From positions 29,150 through 93,149 of the forward strand of contig JADFYU010000009.1 in the NCBI GenBank assembly GCA_015232865.1: a stretch of 64,000 bases of DNA, written 5' to 3'. How positions within the stretch are numbered: position 1 is the first letter of the stretch; each line of letters opens with the position of its first letter. Shown piece by piece: positions 8,883-17,742 of this stretch. The translations under genes were made by a program, and so were the position numbers. The notes beneath the pieces are model-generated. The model was not told the DNA's origin. It made no database searches and was given only the letters and a program-made list of their open reading frames with translations. The DNA is from Magnetococcales bacterium. GTDB taxonomy: Bacteria; Pseudomonadota; Magnetococcia; Magnetococcales; UBA8363.

Positions 8883-10844
8883 CTATTTTTCAGACGCTGA
8901 TCTGGTTTTGCTCATGGAAAAATAGAACCGGCATCCTTCCCCCGGTCGGCTTTGACAGCGGATGGTTCCGTCCAGGGTCTGGGTGACCAGATTATAGACG
9001 ATGTGCATGCCGAGGCCGGAGCCACCCTGATTGCGTTTGGTGGTAAAAAATGGGTTGTAGATTTGGTTGAGCTGTTCAGCGCTCATACCGATGCCGTTGT
9101 CAGAATATTCAAACGCTATCCGCTCTTCATGGTCGGTGACCAGGAGGGTGATCTGGCCGTTTTTTACCGTTTCGAACCCATGAATCAAGGAGTTGAACAC
9201 CAGATTGGTGACAATTTGGGCAATGACACTGGGAAAACTTTTGACCATCAGCTTTTCCGGGCATTCAATGGTCACACGGTGGCCGGTCCGCTTGAATTTT
9301 GGTTTCAAGCTGCTCATCACCTCATCCAGATAGATCTTCATGTCAAAAACCCGCAGCTCCTCACTGGAGCGGTCGATGGCCACCTGCTTGAAGCTGCGAA
9401 TCAAATGGGCGGCCCGATTCAGGTTGATATGGATCAAGGAGGCCGACTCTTCGACAACAGCTAAAAATTGTTGCAACTCAGAGCGCTTCAAGGTGTTGCC
9501 AGTCAGGTTGTTTAGACATTTTTTAACCTCCTTTTCCAAATAGGAGGAGGCGGTAATGCCAATGCCGACCGGGGTGTTGATCTCATGAGCGACCCCGGCG
9601 ACCAGTTCGCCCAGAGAGGCCAGCTTTTCTGATTCGATCAGTTGTGACTGGGTTTGTTTGAGTTGCTCGATGGATTGATAAAGCTCCTGTGTCCGTTGGA
9701 AAACCCGACGCTCCAACTCCATGTTCAACTTGGAGGCCTCCTCCTCCATCTGTTTATGCACGACCACGGCGGCCAGGGTATTGGCGATTATTTGTAAAAA
9801 CTCAACCTCTTCCGGTTGCTGCGAATGTTCCGCATCCACATAGAGGCTGATGACGCCATACAGTTCGTTGCCAAACATGAACGGTACACAATAGTGACCA
9901 TGATCCTCCAAGCCATCATAATGAACCGTATGCCGTGCATCCATTGAGCTGGTAAAGATGATCCTTTCCTCCTTGGCAGCCAAACCACAGAGACAATGAT
10001 CCTTGGAAATTTCACTGCACAAGGTCAAAATCGGTTTTGGAATCCCCTCCATAGCCATCATGATCAACCGATCGCTTTCTTGATCAAACAAAAAAATGGC
10101 TCCTTTGTTTTGGACGGACAACCAGGGAATGGAAAGAATGATGCGCAGCGCCTCTTCCAACAACGCATCCATGGTGTAAGAGGAGATGGTCGCTTGCAAA
10201 AGGGCAGCGACGGCGGTTTTTGACTGCTGATCCCGACGACTGCTCTCTTCGGCCTGTTTTCTCTGAAAAATCTCCGCTTGTAACGACTGATTGGCAAAAT
10301 CCAGCTTCTCCTTTTGAATGAGGAGTTTGTTGGCCTCCCGACGACGATGATTGCTTTGATGGATCACATAAAGAAATAGACTTAAAATCAATAAGGCCGA
10401 AACGGTGTATTCCAAAAAGATGGAGTAAAACTCCACTCGGCTCTGTCGCGTGCTTTTGATAAGGGTGATGGTGGCTTGACCGCTGTAGGAGTAGGAGAGA
10501 TTTTTTTCGAAGGTTTTTGTCTTCGAATCGGTTTTTGGATTGGAATAGGAGCCTAAAACAAAACCGTTTTTGCTGGTGACTCGAACCTCCTGGACATTTT
10601 CGACGCCCTTGGCCCACTCTTTTAAAAAATCACCGATGGCTTGATAATTGCCCTGTATCAGATCTTCGGTGACGACGGTATGAATCAGATCCAACTCGGT
10701 TTGCGATTGCTTTTTGAAAAAATCCTGTTGATGCAGATTAAAACGGTGGATATTAAAGAGGACAATACCGATCAAAACCAGCAGAAGAAACAGAAAGAAC
10801 GGCCAGGGACTGTTTTTTAGACGGGAAAAATATAGCGTTGACAT
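8883..10844 (-). CDS. Membrane sensor histidine kinase with GAF domain
   Basis: A 653-residue hybrid-free sensor kinase. Two membrane segments (about residues 15-33 and 138-160) flank a periplasmic domain. A linker coiled coil, a GAF domain (about 215-370, with CLCG and HYCVPF) and a second coiled coil follow. The dimerisation/phosphoacceptor segment is GELVAGVAHEINTPVG with the His intact. The ATPase domain has N box NLVFNSLIHG, G1 DNGIGM and G2 GGSGLGM. Its start codon overlaps the stop of the PhnD-like gene by one base (TGATG), so the two are translated together. The binding protein probably presents a ligand to this kinase. No response regulator is adjacent. Confidence 0.88.
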   Translation of the reverse strand: MSTLYFSRLKNSPWPFFLFLLLVLIGIVLFNIHRFNLHQQDFFKKQSQTELDLIHTVVTEDLIQGNYQAIGDFLKEWAKGVENVQEVRVTSKNGFVLGSYSNPKTDSKTKTFEKNLSYSYSGQATITLIKSTRQSRVEFYSIFLEYTVSALLILSLFLYVIHQSNHRRREANKLLIQKEKLDFANQSLQAEIFQRKQAEESSRRDQQSKTAVAALLQATISSYTMDALLEEALRIILSIPWLSVQNKGAIFLFDQESDRLIMMAMEGIPKPILTLCSEISKDHCLCGLAAKEERIIFTSSMDARHTVHYDGLEDHGHYCVPFMFGNELYGVISLYVDAEHSQQPEEVEFLQIIANTLAAVVVHKQMEEEASKLNMELERRVFQRTQELYQSIEQLKQTQSQLIESEKLASLGELVAGVAHEINTPVGIGITASSYLEKEVKKCLNNLTGNTLKRSELQQFLAVVEESASLIHINLNRAAHLIRSFKQVAIDRSSEELRVFDMKIYLDEVMSSLKPKFKRTGHRVTIECPEKLMVKSFPSVIAQIVTNLVFNSLIHGFETVKNGQITLLVTDHEERIAFEYSDNGIGMSAEQLNQIYNPFFTTKRNQGGSGLGMHIVYNLVTQTLDGTIRCQSRPGEGCRFYFSMSKTRSASEK

Positions 10845-11695
10845 CAGAGGATGCCCGCCTTTTTAAGATCGCTCAGAATGGACTGAAGGTTTTGATAATC
10901 CGATGGATTGGCTGGCACCAAGGCGGTGATGTTTTTCTTGATTCCAATCAGTATGTTCCGACCCTTTTGGGTTTTGTGCAGGTCTAACAGAGCGGACCTG
11001 AGTTGGATGATCAGTTGAGCGGGAAGATCCGGTCTGGCGATAAAGGCGTGTTCGGAAATGTTGGGGGTCGAGGCCAACACCCGCAGTCCTTGGCTGGCAA
11101 ATTGTTCAAAAACCTCCTCTTTGACCGCGCCGGCATCAAAATCTCCCGATAAAACCCCCATGGCAACGTTGTTATGGTTTTTGAGAAACTGGAATCGTTG
11201 CAGTTTATCGGTGGTAATACCGGCTTTCAGCAGCATGTGTCGGGGAATGAGATGGCTCATGGTCGATTGACGATCTCCAAAGGCGAACCGTTTCCCGACC
11301 AGATCACTGAGTTGAGCGATGGAGCTCTCCTGGCGAACGATGATCTTTCCCTGAAAAAATGGTCTTCCATCCATCTCCAGGCGGGCCAATATGGGCAGAT
11401 TTTTACTCTTTTCCAAGAGGGCGATCAGCGAAGCGGGGCCAAAAAAAGCGATATCAACCTGATGATCTTGAACATGCTGAATATGCTCTTCGTAACTCAG
11501 TCCCACCCGCACCTGAACCGGACGCCGGACGATGGTCTCCAGGTAACGGGCCAGGGGTTGAAACCGTTCCATAAGCTCGGAAACCGGCAGGTAGGGGTGT
11601 ACTCCCAATATGAGCGGAGAGGATGCCCGGGCCGACAGGGGGGTGAGAAAAAGAGCTAAGCAAAAAATCAGGCTGGCAATCCGACCGACATTCAT
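10844..11695 (-). CDS. PhnD-like periplasmic phosphate/phosphonate-type binding protein
   Basis: The 283-residue protein starts with a signal peptide (hydrophobic core IASLIFCLALFLTPL, cleavage near ARASS). The body resembles the PhnD/TauA-like substrate-binding family: LGVHPYLPVSELMERF, a DIAFFGPASLIALLE segment and a GDFDAGAVKEEVF segment typical of the ligand-binding lobes. No permease or ATPase genes are present. Instead it overlaps a histidine kinase gene by one base, so a sensory rather than a transport role is likely. The ligand cannot be read from the sequence; 'phosphonate' is only the family name. Confidence 0.8.
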   Translation of the reverse strand: MNVGRIASLIFCLALFLTPLSARASSPLILGVHPYLPVSELMERFQPLARYLETIVRRPVQVRVGLSYEEHIQHVQDHQVDIAFFGPASLIALLEKSKNLPILARLEMDGRPFFQGKIIVRQESSIAQLSDLVGKRFAFGDRQSTMSHLIPRHMLLKAGITTDKLQRFQFLKNHNNVAMGVLSGDFDAGAVKEEVFEQFASQGLRVLASTPNISEHAFIARPDLPAQLIIQLRSALLDLHKTQKGRNILIGIKKNITALVPANPSDYQNLQSILSDLKKAGIL

Positions 11696-11807
11696 GAGAG
11701 ACCCCCTTTATTCATTAAACCTAGTGAAGAATTTTTAATTTTCAAGTGGTTACTTTCATAATCCTAAATTCGGCTGCAAAAAGACCGGTCGAACCATTGC
11801 TGGAATT

Positions 11808-13706
11808 TTATCGCTCTCCCCGCTCTTTTTTCAAAAAGGCATCAAACATCAGTATAGACCATAAAGCACCGTGATAATCATATTTTCCACTGACATGACG
11901 CTCCTCAAGAACCTCCAGGTAATCCATATCGAAAAGCCCGGTTTGAGCCAGACGCTTGTCGGTAAAACAGCTCCGCAACCGTTTGCGCATGGGCTTTCTG
12001 AGCCACTCGGCGACCGGAATGTGGAACCCCTGTTTTTTTCGGTTTAAAATGCCGTGGGGGATCAGATCCTTCAGCCCTTTTTTGAACAGATATTTGCCCT
12101 CGCCGTCGTTCATTTTGAACTGGGGTGGCAGGTTGGCAATCCAGGAGACCAGGGTGTGATCGAGCAGGGGAACCCGGACTTCCAGACCGTGAGCCATACT
12201 GGCCCGATCAACCTTGACCAGCACCCTTCCAGCAAGAAATGTTTTAAAATCAAGGTATTGTATGCGAGATAGGGGGTCTTCCGGGGCATTTTTCTCCAGA
12301 TCCCTGAAAACCTGCACGGCGTTGAACCCTTGCAGGTCCGACTTCATCTGCGAGTTGAACATTCGGCTGCGAATATCGTTGGAGGAGAGGGATACCCCGT
12401 GAAAATATCCGGCGGAGGTATCCATGCTCAACGATTGAAAGGTGGTCTTGGCTCGGAGCATCCGGGGTAAATTATCCGCTTTGGGATAGGCCCAGCCCAT
12501 GGGACCGAAAAGAGAGGTTCGCATCCACTGTGGCAGGGTGGCCCGAACCTTCTCTTCGGCCATGAAAAATCGATATCGCTCATACCCGGCCAGGGATTCG
12601 TCTCCGCCATCACCGGAGAGTATCACCTTGACATGCTTGCTGGCCATCTGACAGACCAACCAGGTGGGCAGGGCGGAGTTGTCGGCAAAAGGCTCGTCGT
12701 GGTGATAGGCGACTTTATCCAACAGATGATAGAGGCTGGTCGGGTCGGCCTGCTCAATCTCATGATTGAGGCCATACCGCTCCGCCAGTTGTCTGGCGTA
12801 GGGAGTTTCGTCAAAGTGTTGCTCGTCGAAAGAGACGGTAAAGGCATTGATGGGATCGACGGAGGTTTGTGTCATCAAAGCTGAAACGGCACTGGAGTCG
12901 ATTCCGCCGGAGAGAAAAGCCCCCAGAGGCACGTCGGAGACCATTTGCGATTGGACCGAATCCCGCAATCGGTCGATGAGAATGGTGCTGGCCTCTTCCA
13001 AGGTGATCGAAGGGTCGGGGTTGAAGGCTAAATCCCAATAGGGGCGGGGTTTGCTCTCTCCGACCCCCCGCCGGACCGTCATCAGGTGGCCGGGGGGCAG
13101 CTTGTAGGAACCATTGTAGATGGTCCGGGGGTCGGGCACGTAGCCAAAGCCGAAATAGCATTCGATGCTGCGGGGGTCGAGGGTTTTATCCAGGTCCGGG
13201 TGGGCGGACAGCCCTTTGAGTTCCGAGGCAAAAATAAACCAGCCATTGGGCAAAAACGCATAGTGGAGGGGCTTGACCCCCAGGTGATCCCGCGCTACAA
13301 ACAGGACCGATTTTTTTTTGTCCCAAATGGCAAAGGCAAAAATCCCCCGCAGTCGATCGACACACTGCTCGCCCCACTCCTCCCAGGCGTGGACCAACAC
13401 CTCGGTATCCGAAAGGGTACGAAACAGGTGACCCAGGGATTCCAACTGGGTGGTGAGGGTTTTGTAGTTGTAGATCTCGCCATTGAAGACCACCCCGACC
13501 GTACCGTCTTCGTTGAACAACGGCTGGCCGCCGCCAGACAGATCGATGATGGACAGGCGGCGATGGCCCAGCCCGATACCGGCCTGAGCAAACAGACCGT
13601 CACCATCCGGCCCTCGATGACGAATGGCGTTGTTCATGTTGGCCAGAGCATCCCGGTTGGGATTGCGTTGGCCGCGTATATCAAACAGTCCGACGATTCC
13701 GCACAT
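11808..13706 (-). CDS. Glutamine-hydrolysing asparagine synthase-type amidotransferase (XrtA-associated kind)
   Basis: A 632-residue two-domain enzyme. The N-terminal class II glutaminase has the nucleophile Cys2 (MCGIVGLFD), RHRGPDG and FNGEIYN motifs. The synthetase domain has the ATP PP-loop SGGIDSS at 266-272 and later GDGGDESLAGYERY. Family knowledge: AsnB-like amidotransferases of this form occur next to exosortase/PEP-CTERM glycan genes. Its first 26 bases overlap the nucleotidyltransferase gene, making it the last member of a six-gene coupled run. It could make asparagine, or amidate a sugar or peptide substrate in this cluster. The intact Cys argues against a degenerate lasso-peptide cyclase. 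Confidence 0.88.
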   Translation of the reverse strand: MCGIVGLFDIRGQRNPNRDALANMNNAIRHRGPDGDGLFAQAGIGLGHRRLSIIDLSGGGQPLFNEDGTVGVVFNGEIYNYKTLTTQLESLGHLFRTLSDTEVLVHAWEEWGEQCVDRLRGIFAFAIWDKKKSVLFVARDHLGVKPLHYAFLPNGWFIFASELKGLSAHPDLDKTLDPRSIECYFGFGYVPDPRTIYNGSYKLPPGHLMTVRRGVGESKPRPYWDLAFNPDPSITLEEASTILIDRLRDSVQSQMVSDVPLGAFLSGGIDSSAVSALMTQTSVDPINAFTVSFDEQHFDETPYARQLAERYGLNHEIEQADPTSLYHLLDKVAYHHDEPFADNSALPTWLVCQMASKHVKVILSGDGGDESLAGYERYRFFMAEEKVRATLPQWMRTSLFGPMGWAYPKADNLPRMLRAKTTFQSLSMDTSAGYFHGVSLSSNDIRSRMFNSQMKSDLQGFNAVQVFRDLEKNAPEDPLSRIQYLDFKTFLAGRVLVKVDRASMAHGLEVRVPLLDHTLVSWIANLPPQFKMNDGEGKYLFKKGLKDLIPHGILNRKKQGFHIPVAEWLRKPMRKRLRSCFTDKRLAQTGLFDMDYLEVLEERHVSGKYDYHGALWSILMFDAFLKKERGER

Positions 13707-14790
13707 CGAAACGCCACCTTCTGACCCATTTTCGGGTCAAATGAGAAAAGAGCAATCCAGGCGGCATTCGCAGCCAGTGAGAGCGGATGAACAGTAACAG
13801 CCAGGCCACCCAGGAGAGGGGATCTTTTTTTTCCGGATGACCAGGTACCATCATACGTTCCATCAGGCTCTCCATCAGCCAGCCGACCCAAGGGGACGGG
13901 GCATCGACCTGGATGGTTTGTTTTACCGATTCAGAGAGTGGAGTAGACACCATTTTCTCCCCCATTCGCAACGCATAATAGAGAGGCCGAGCCAAATTCA
14001 AGGTCCGGGCGCGGGGAATCAGTTCCTGCCAGAACGACGGCTGTTGACCAAAATGGCGAAACAGCCCGTCCAGATCGGTCAACCCCCGCAAGCCCTTGTC
14101 AAAATCGCTATCGTGAAACAGATGTACCACCGCATGTAGGGTCATGTCGACGGCGGATAGGGTCCAGAGGTTTGTTTCCCCGGCCAGCAAAATCCGATCG
14201 GCCAGCAACAGGGAGGAGTCCGGCTTCAATCGTCCGGTCATCGGCAAAATGGCATGGTGGACATCCACCTCGGTCATCCGTTCGGTATGACGCAGGGGGG
14301 GAAGCTCATGCATCCAATCCCGATAGTAGCGTTGGTCGTAGGGTTCCAGCTTGACACCACTCCAGCCCTGCTTTACCAGTCGATCCTCGACCGTTTTCAG
14401 ATCCTCTTTTCGACAGAGAATATCGACGTCCGCCACCAATCGCCCCTGAGCCATGGGCAGATCGGAGAGTAGATAGGCGGCCCCTTTAAGCAGGGTGATC
14501 GGAACATCGCTGCCCTTCATGGCCCGCTGAATGCGGTTGACCTCCCAACGCAACATGCGGGCATCCTCTTGGGCGACTATTCTGGCCCCGTCGAGATGAT
14601 TTTGCACCTTGGTCGTCAACCCGTCGGTCAGCTTTTCATCCGTCAGCCGCCAGGCCAGACGCGACAGAAGCCCGGCCCGACGGGCCATGCGCAGACAGAG
14701 ATCCTGCTCGTCGATGCTCAGGCTCAAAAAAAGGCGGGGATCTTTCCAGACCGAGAGAAACTTTAAACCGGCTTGTCGGCTGCTGTTCAT
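13681..14790 (-). CDS. Nucleotidyltransferase-family protein of the HprK/PqqD cluster
   Basis: The 369-residue protein resembles the uncharacterised 'nucleotidyltransferase family' proteins found in exosortase and RiPP loci. The nucleotidyltransferase core is visible as LKGAAYLLSD near residue 101 and a DVDIL metal-binding pair at 121-125. A later DVHHAILP stretch could carry the third acidic residue. The N-terminal 90 residues are helical. It overlaps the sulfotransferase gene upstream by four bases (ATGA) and asnB downstream by 26 bases, so all three are translationally coupled. The substrate is unknown; adenylylation of a protein or small molecule is possible but not shown. Confidence 0.7.
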   Translation of the reverse strand: MNSSRQAGLKFLSVWKDPRLFLSLSIDEQDLCLRMARRAGLLSRLAWRLTDEKLTDGLTTKVQNHLDGARIVAQEDARMLRWEVNRIQRAMKGSDVPITLLKGAAYLLSDLPMAQGRLVADVDILCRKEDLKTVEDRLVKQGWSGVKLEPYDQRYYRDWMHELPPLRHTERMTEVDVHHAILPMTGRLKPDSSLLLADRILLAGETNLWTLSAVDMTLHAVVHLFHDSDFDKGLRGLTDLDGLFRHFGQQPSFWQELIPRARTLNLARPLYYALRMGEKMVSTPLSESVKQTIQVDAPSPWVGWLMESLMERMMVPGHPEKKDPLSWVAWLLLFIRSHWLRMPPGLLFSHLTRKWVRRWRFDVRNRRTV

Positions 14791-16499
14791 GGCTGTCTAA
14801 CTTCCGAATCCGGGGGGGAGAGAGGAGGAGCCAACGGACCCAAGGCCTGGAGCAGGGGTTGCAACGGTCCTTCATAGTGCCGCCAACGACCGATCGAGCT
14901 GTTATAGAGGGGTTGGCGAACCTGGACCAGGCTGGCGGTACGGATGGAGCGGGGATTGTTGTAAAATTCCAGGCAACCGGACTCCCAGGGCAGATTGATT
15001 TTCTCCAGCAACCCTTTGAGGACCGTCTCCGGTTCTGCAACCAACGACTCATAATCAACCTCGATCAATCGATTCGGCAAGACCGTCCGCCAGTGGTTCA
15101 TCAAGCCGTCGTAAAGTCGGTAGTAGGCACCCAACTCGCCAAGGTCATAGGCATATTCATGACGACCGGAAAAATCCTGCATATAACAGCTCAGGCAGGT
15201 ATCCACCGGCTCGCGACGACAATGGATGATGTGGGCGTTTGGGAATAACAGGTGAATCAGGCCGATAAAGAGAAAATTGTGCGGCATTTTGTCGGTAACG
15301 TAGCGGGCTTGGGAAAAGGGTGCGACCACGCTCTCTTCATAGGATTGAGCCAAATCCGACCATTCCGATCCCGAAAGATCGCTCACCCCCTCCGGGAAGC
15401 CCTTTTTGCTCTCGGTCAGGAGAGAGAATGTGTTGGCCATTCTCCACAGTTCGGACCGCTCCCCAGCCCCGCAGATCTGAGAATGGCTGGAGAGCATCTG
15501 TTCGAGCAGGGTGGTCCCGGAACGGGGCATGCCGAGAATGAACAGGGGGCGCTGACTGTCGCTGCCCAGACCTTTTCTTTCATGAAAAAGCTGGGCCGTG
15601 AACCCCTGCAAAATCCGAGCGAAAAAAGTGGCATCTTGACTGATGTGGTAGTCGTAACTCACTCGTTTAAGCCGATTGCCCCGTTGCAGATAATCAAATC
15701 CCCGTTGTCGTTCTCCCAGCCCCATATAGCCTTTGGCCAGAGAGAAAAGCAGATGAATTTGGTCGGCCTGCTCAAATTGCCCCTCTTCCAGCCACTGCTC
15801 CAGATTGAGCAGGTGGGTATCGCTGGGGTCGAAGGATTTGAGCTGAATCAACCGTTGTTTGCCGCCTAAATCCTTGGGATTATGCTGAAGGGCCTGCAAC
15901 AGCGCCTGTTCCGCCTCCTTAAACCGACCCAGCTCGGTCAATCCCCGACCCAAACCGACGTAGGCGGCGGACAAGGTCGGTCGCAGTCGGATGGCCTGCT
16001 CAAAACAGTCGATGGCCGCCTGGGTTTGATTCTCTTCCAGCAAGATATTGCCCAGATTCTGGAAGGCCGGAAAAAAATCCGGCGTCTGTTTGATGAGCTG
16101 TCTGAAACAGTCGATGGCCGCCTCTTTTTGATTCAACTGAACCAGTAGATTACCCAGATAAAATCGGGTTTTAGGCAGATTCGGTTGCAGGGCAAGGGCC
16201 TGCTTGAACTGGTCAAGCCCATGCTCCAGGCGTTGGCACGCCACCAAAACCTGACCGAGAGAGCTGTGCAGATAGGGGCTGTCGGGGGTCAACGCCAACC
16301 CTTGCCGCAAAAGCCGAATAGCCGCCCCGGAGCGCTCGGTTTCCGCCAGAATCAGAGCCAGTTGATGGAGTATTTCCGGGTGCTGCGGCCGGAACCATAG
16401 AACAAACCGGCAGTAGCCCTCCGCCAACCTGGTGTATCCCCTGTTTTGCAGCCGTTTGGGCAGAGAGATCAGCAACCGTTTCAGGCGGGAAACAATCAT
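14787..16499 (-). CDS. TPR-sulfotransferase fusion protein
   Basis: A 570-residue protein with about six tetratricopeptide repeats in residues 30-260 (for example FYLGNLLVQLNQKEAAI and AFQNLGNILLEENQTQAAI). A sulfotransferase domain follows from about 318. The 5'-phosphosulfate loop is GMPRSGTT at 323-330, and the 3'-phosphate region HIIHCRREPVDTCLSCY follows. It would transfer sulfate from PAPS to a glycan, peptide tyrosine or small molecule, with the TPRs choosing the acceptor. It overlaps the HprK-like kinase gene and the nucleotidyltransferase gene by four bases each. The acceptor is not identifiable from sequence. Confidence 0.85.
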   Translation of the reverse strand: MIVSRLKRLLISLPKRLQNRGYTRLAEGYCRFVLWFRPQHPEILHQLALILAETERSGAAIRLLRQGLALTPDSPYLHSSLGQVLVACQRLEHGLDQFKQALALQPNLPKTRFYLGNLLVQLNQKEAAIDCFRQLIKQTPDFFPAFQNLGNILLEENQTQAAIDCFEQAIRLRPTLSAAYVGLGRGLTELGRFKEAEQALLQALQHNPKDLGGKQRLIQLKSFDPSDTHLLNLEQWLEEGQFEQADQIHLLFSLAKGYMGLGERQRGFDYLQRGNRLKRVSYDYHISQDATFFARILQGFTAQLFHERKGLGSDSQRPLFILGMPRSGTTLLEQMLSSHSQICGAGERSELWRMANTFSLLTESKKGFPEGVSDLSGSEWSDLAQSYEESVVAPFSQARYVTDKMPHNFLFIGLIHLLFPNAHIIHCRREPVDTCLSCYMQDFSGRHEYAYDLGELGAYYRLYDGLMNHWRTVLPNRLIEVDYESLVAEPETVLKGLLEKINLPWESGCLEFYNNPRSIRTASLVQVRQPLYNSSIGRWRHYEGPLQPLLQALGPLAPPLSPPDSEVRQP

Positions 16500-17437
16500 G
16501 GGGTTGCCTCGGTCGATTGTCGGCTGCTGGCCAGCAGATTTTCCACGGTTTCGACGGCATCGGCTAAATTGCCGTAGCGAAAATCAAAAAGCTCACACCC
16601 CCGAACAATCCGACCAACGGCGTTAAACCCGGCCCCGCCCAGGGTTTCATAATTGAAGGCGTTGGCCGCCACCCGTAAAAAGGCATATTCTGGTGGAACC
16701 CGTTCCAGAATTGGCCTCTGACCTTCCTGATAATGGGGAAAGATCACCCAGCCGGGGCGGGCCAGCTCGGACATTTTTTCAACGCTGTCGCCGGGTGGTT
16801 TCAGATGGCTGACGGTTCCCTTGCGGGTTTTGGGGAATTCCGGTCCCAACACCGCTTGGGCGTCAAACTCCCGAATGATTTCGATAGATTGATTCTTCAG
16901 GGCCACCGGCCTGGGTAGAGGGGCGATTTGACCATCATCGGGTCGAATCAAGGCAAATTCGTCGGAGAGCAGCCGCCAACCGCGCAAGGCCAACGCCGCA
17001 CAGAGGGTGCTTTTGCCGCTGCCCGGTACACCGGGCAGAATCAAGGCTCGATTCCCCTTAGCCACCACCGCCGTATGCAGAATCAAGAAATGGTTGGCCC
17101 GACCGGCAATGACAAAGTTCCACCCCCATTCAAACAGGGGCGGGGCGTGATCCAAGGGAAACGGGGCCAGATGATTGACCCCGTCCATTTGAAAAAATAC
17201 CTGGGGACGGATCAGTCGCCGATAGCCGTTGTTCTGGTTTAATTGCAGATGAAAATCGGCAATATCAGACCAGGGTGGTTGTAAAACGGGATGGTCGCCA
17301 TAGAGCTGGTGTAGATAGTCTGAAAATCCCGGCACCGAACTTTTCAAGTGGATATGAAAGGGGCCGGTCGCCCAGCGAAGCCCGGTTCCGGAGAGTTTGC
17401 TGGCCAGGTCTTGCCGGGAGAGATCCTTGATTTTCAC
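16496..17437 (-). CDS. HprK-related kinase A-like protein
   Basis: This 313-residue protein resembles the C-terminal catalytic domain of HPr kinase. It has Walker A GVPGSGKS at 136-143 and a following LLSDEFALI with the conserved Asp at 159, and a His at 121 (LILHTAVV) precedes the nucleotide site. The N-terminal 110 residues differ from true HprK, and no ptsH or PTS gene is nearby, so it is not a carbon-control kinase. Members of this family pair with a PqqD-like protein, exactly as here (four-base overlap). In some lasso-peptide clusters an HprK homologue phosphorylates the peptide. That is a precedent, not proof. Confidence 0.8.
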   Translation of the reverse strand: MKIKDLSRQDLASKLSGTGLRWATGPFHIHLKSSVPGFSDYLHQLYGDHPVLQPPWSDIADFHLQLNQNNGYRRLIRPQVFFQMDGVNHLAPFPLDHAPPLFEWGWNFVIAGRANHFLILHTAVVAKGNRALILPGVPGSGKSTLCAALALRGWRLLSDEFALIRPDDGQIAPLPRPVALKNQSIEIIREFDAQAVLGPEFPKTRKGTVSHLKPPGDSVEKMSELARPGWVIFPHYQEGQRPILERVPPEYAFLRVAANAFNYETLGGAGFNAVGRIVRGCELFDFRYGNLADAVETVENLLASSRQSTEATP

Positions 17438-17742
17438 AGGTTTTCCGGCCAGACCAGTCCGAGTTGGTCCAGATCCTGGAGCAGAGCGGATAGCTGATGG
17501 ACCACCTGTTCGTCCTCCGATCCCAAATCCAGCCGATCCAGCAGTTCGACCACGGTGGCCGGAGCCGACTGCAACTCGGTGAGAATATCCGGGACCGGAT
17601 CGTTTAGCAGGTGAGTCGTGCCAGAGCCGGTGTTGAAGAGTAGGCAGCCGTTCTCAAACCGCTGCCAGAGCAGGGGAGAGTCGGCCAGGAGAGTCCAGAC
17701 GATAATTGAGCCTGAATCTGGTTGTTTATCTGTCGATCGCAC
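17434..17742 (-). CDS. PqqD-like peptide-chaperone protein of the HPr-rel-A type
   Basis: A small (102-residue) protein with the PqqD-like core: a tryptophan-containing first strand (IIVWTLLAD), LLFNTGSGTTHLLND, and a helix ending LDRLDLGSEDEQVVHQLSALL (two adjacent helices). PqqD-fold domains bind leader peptides for modifying enzymes. The GTG at 17742 shares one base with the stop codon of the upstream small exported-protein gene (TAGTG), which favours this start. A TTG at 17760 would add six residues. It overlaps the HprK-like gene by four bases. The likely role is presenting the upstream gene's product to the cluster enzymes; this is inferred. Confidence 0.72.
   Translation of the reverse strand: MRSTDKQPDSGSIIVWTLLADSPLLWQRFENGCLLFNTGSGTTHLLNDPVPDILTELQSAPATVVELLDRLDLGSEDEQVVHQLSALLQDLDQLGLVWPENL

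Noticed and set aside
8227..8925. A 232-codon plus-strand reading frame opposite the start of priA
   Set aside because: It mirrors priA's coding strand. A start site and conserved domains are lacking.
11808..13706. The AsnB-like enzyme as a lasso-peptide cyclase
   Set aside because: The N-terminal glutaminase and its Cys2 are intact, and no transglutaminase-like leader peptidase gene is present. Its best resemblance is to XrtA-associated amidotransferases.
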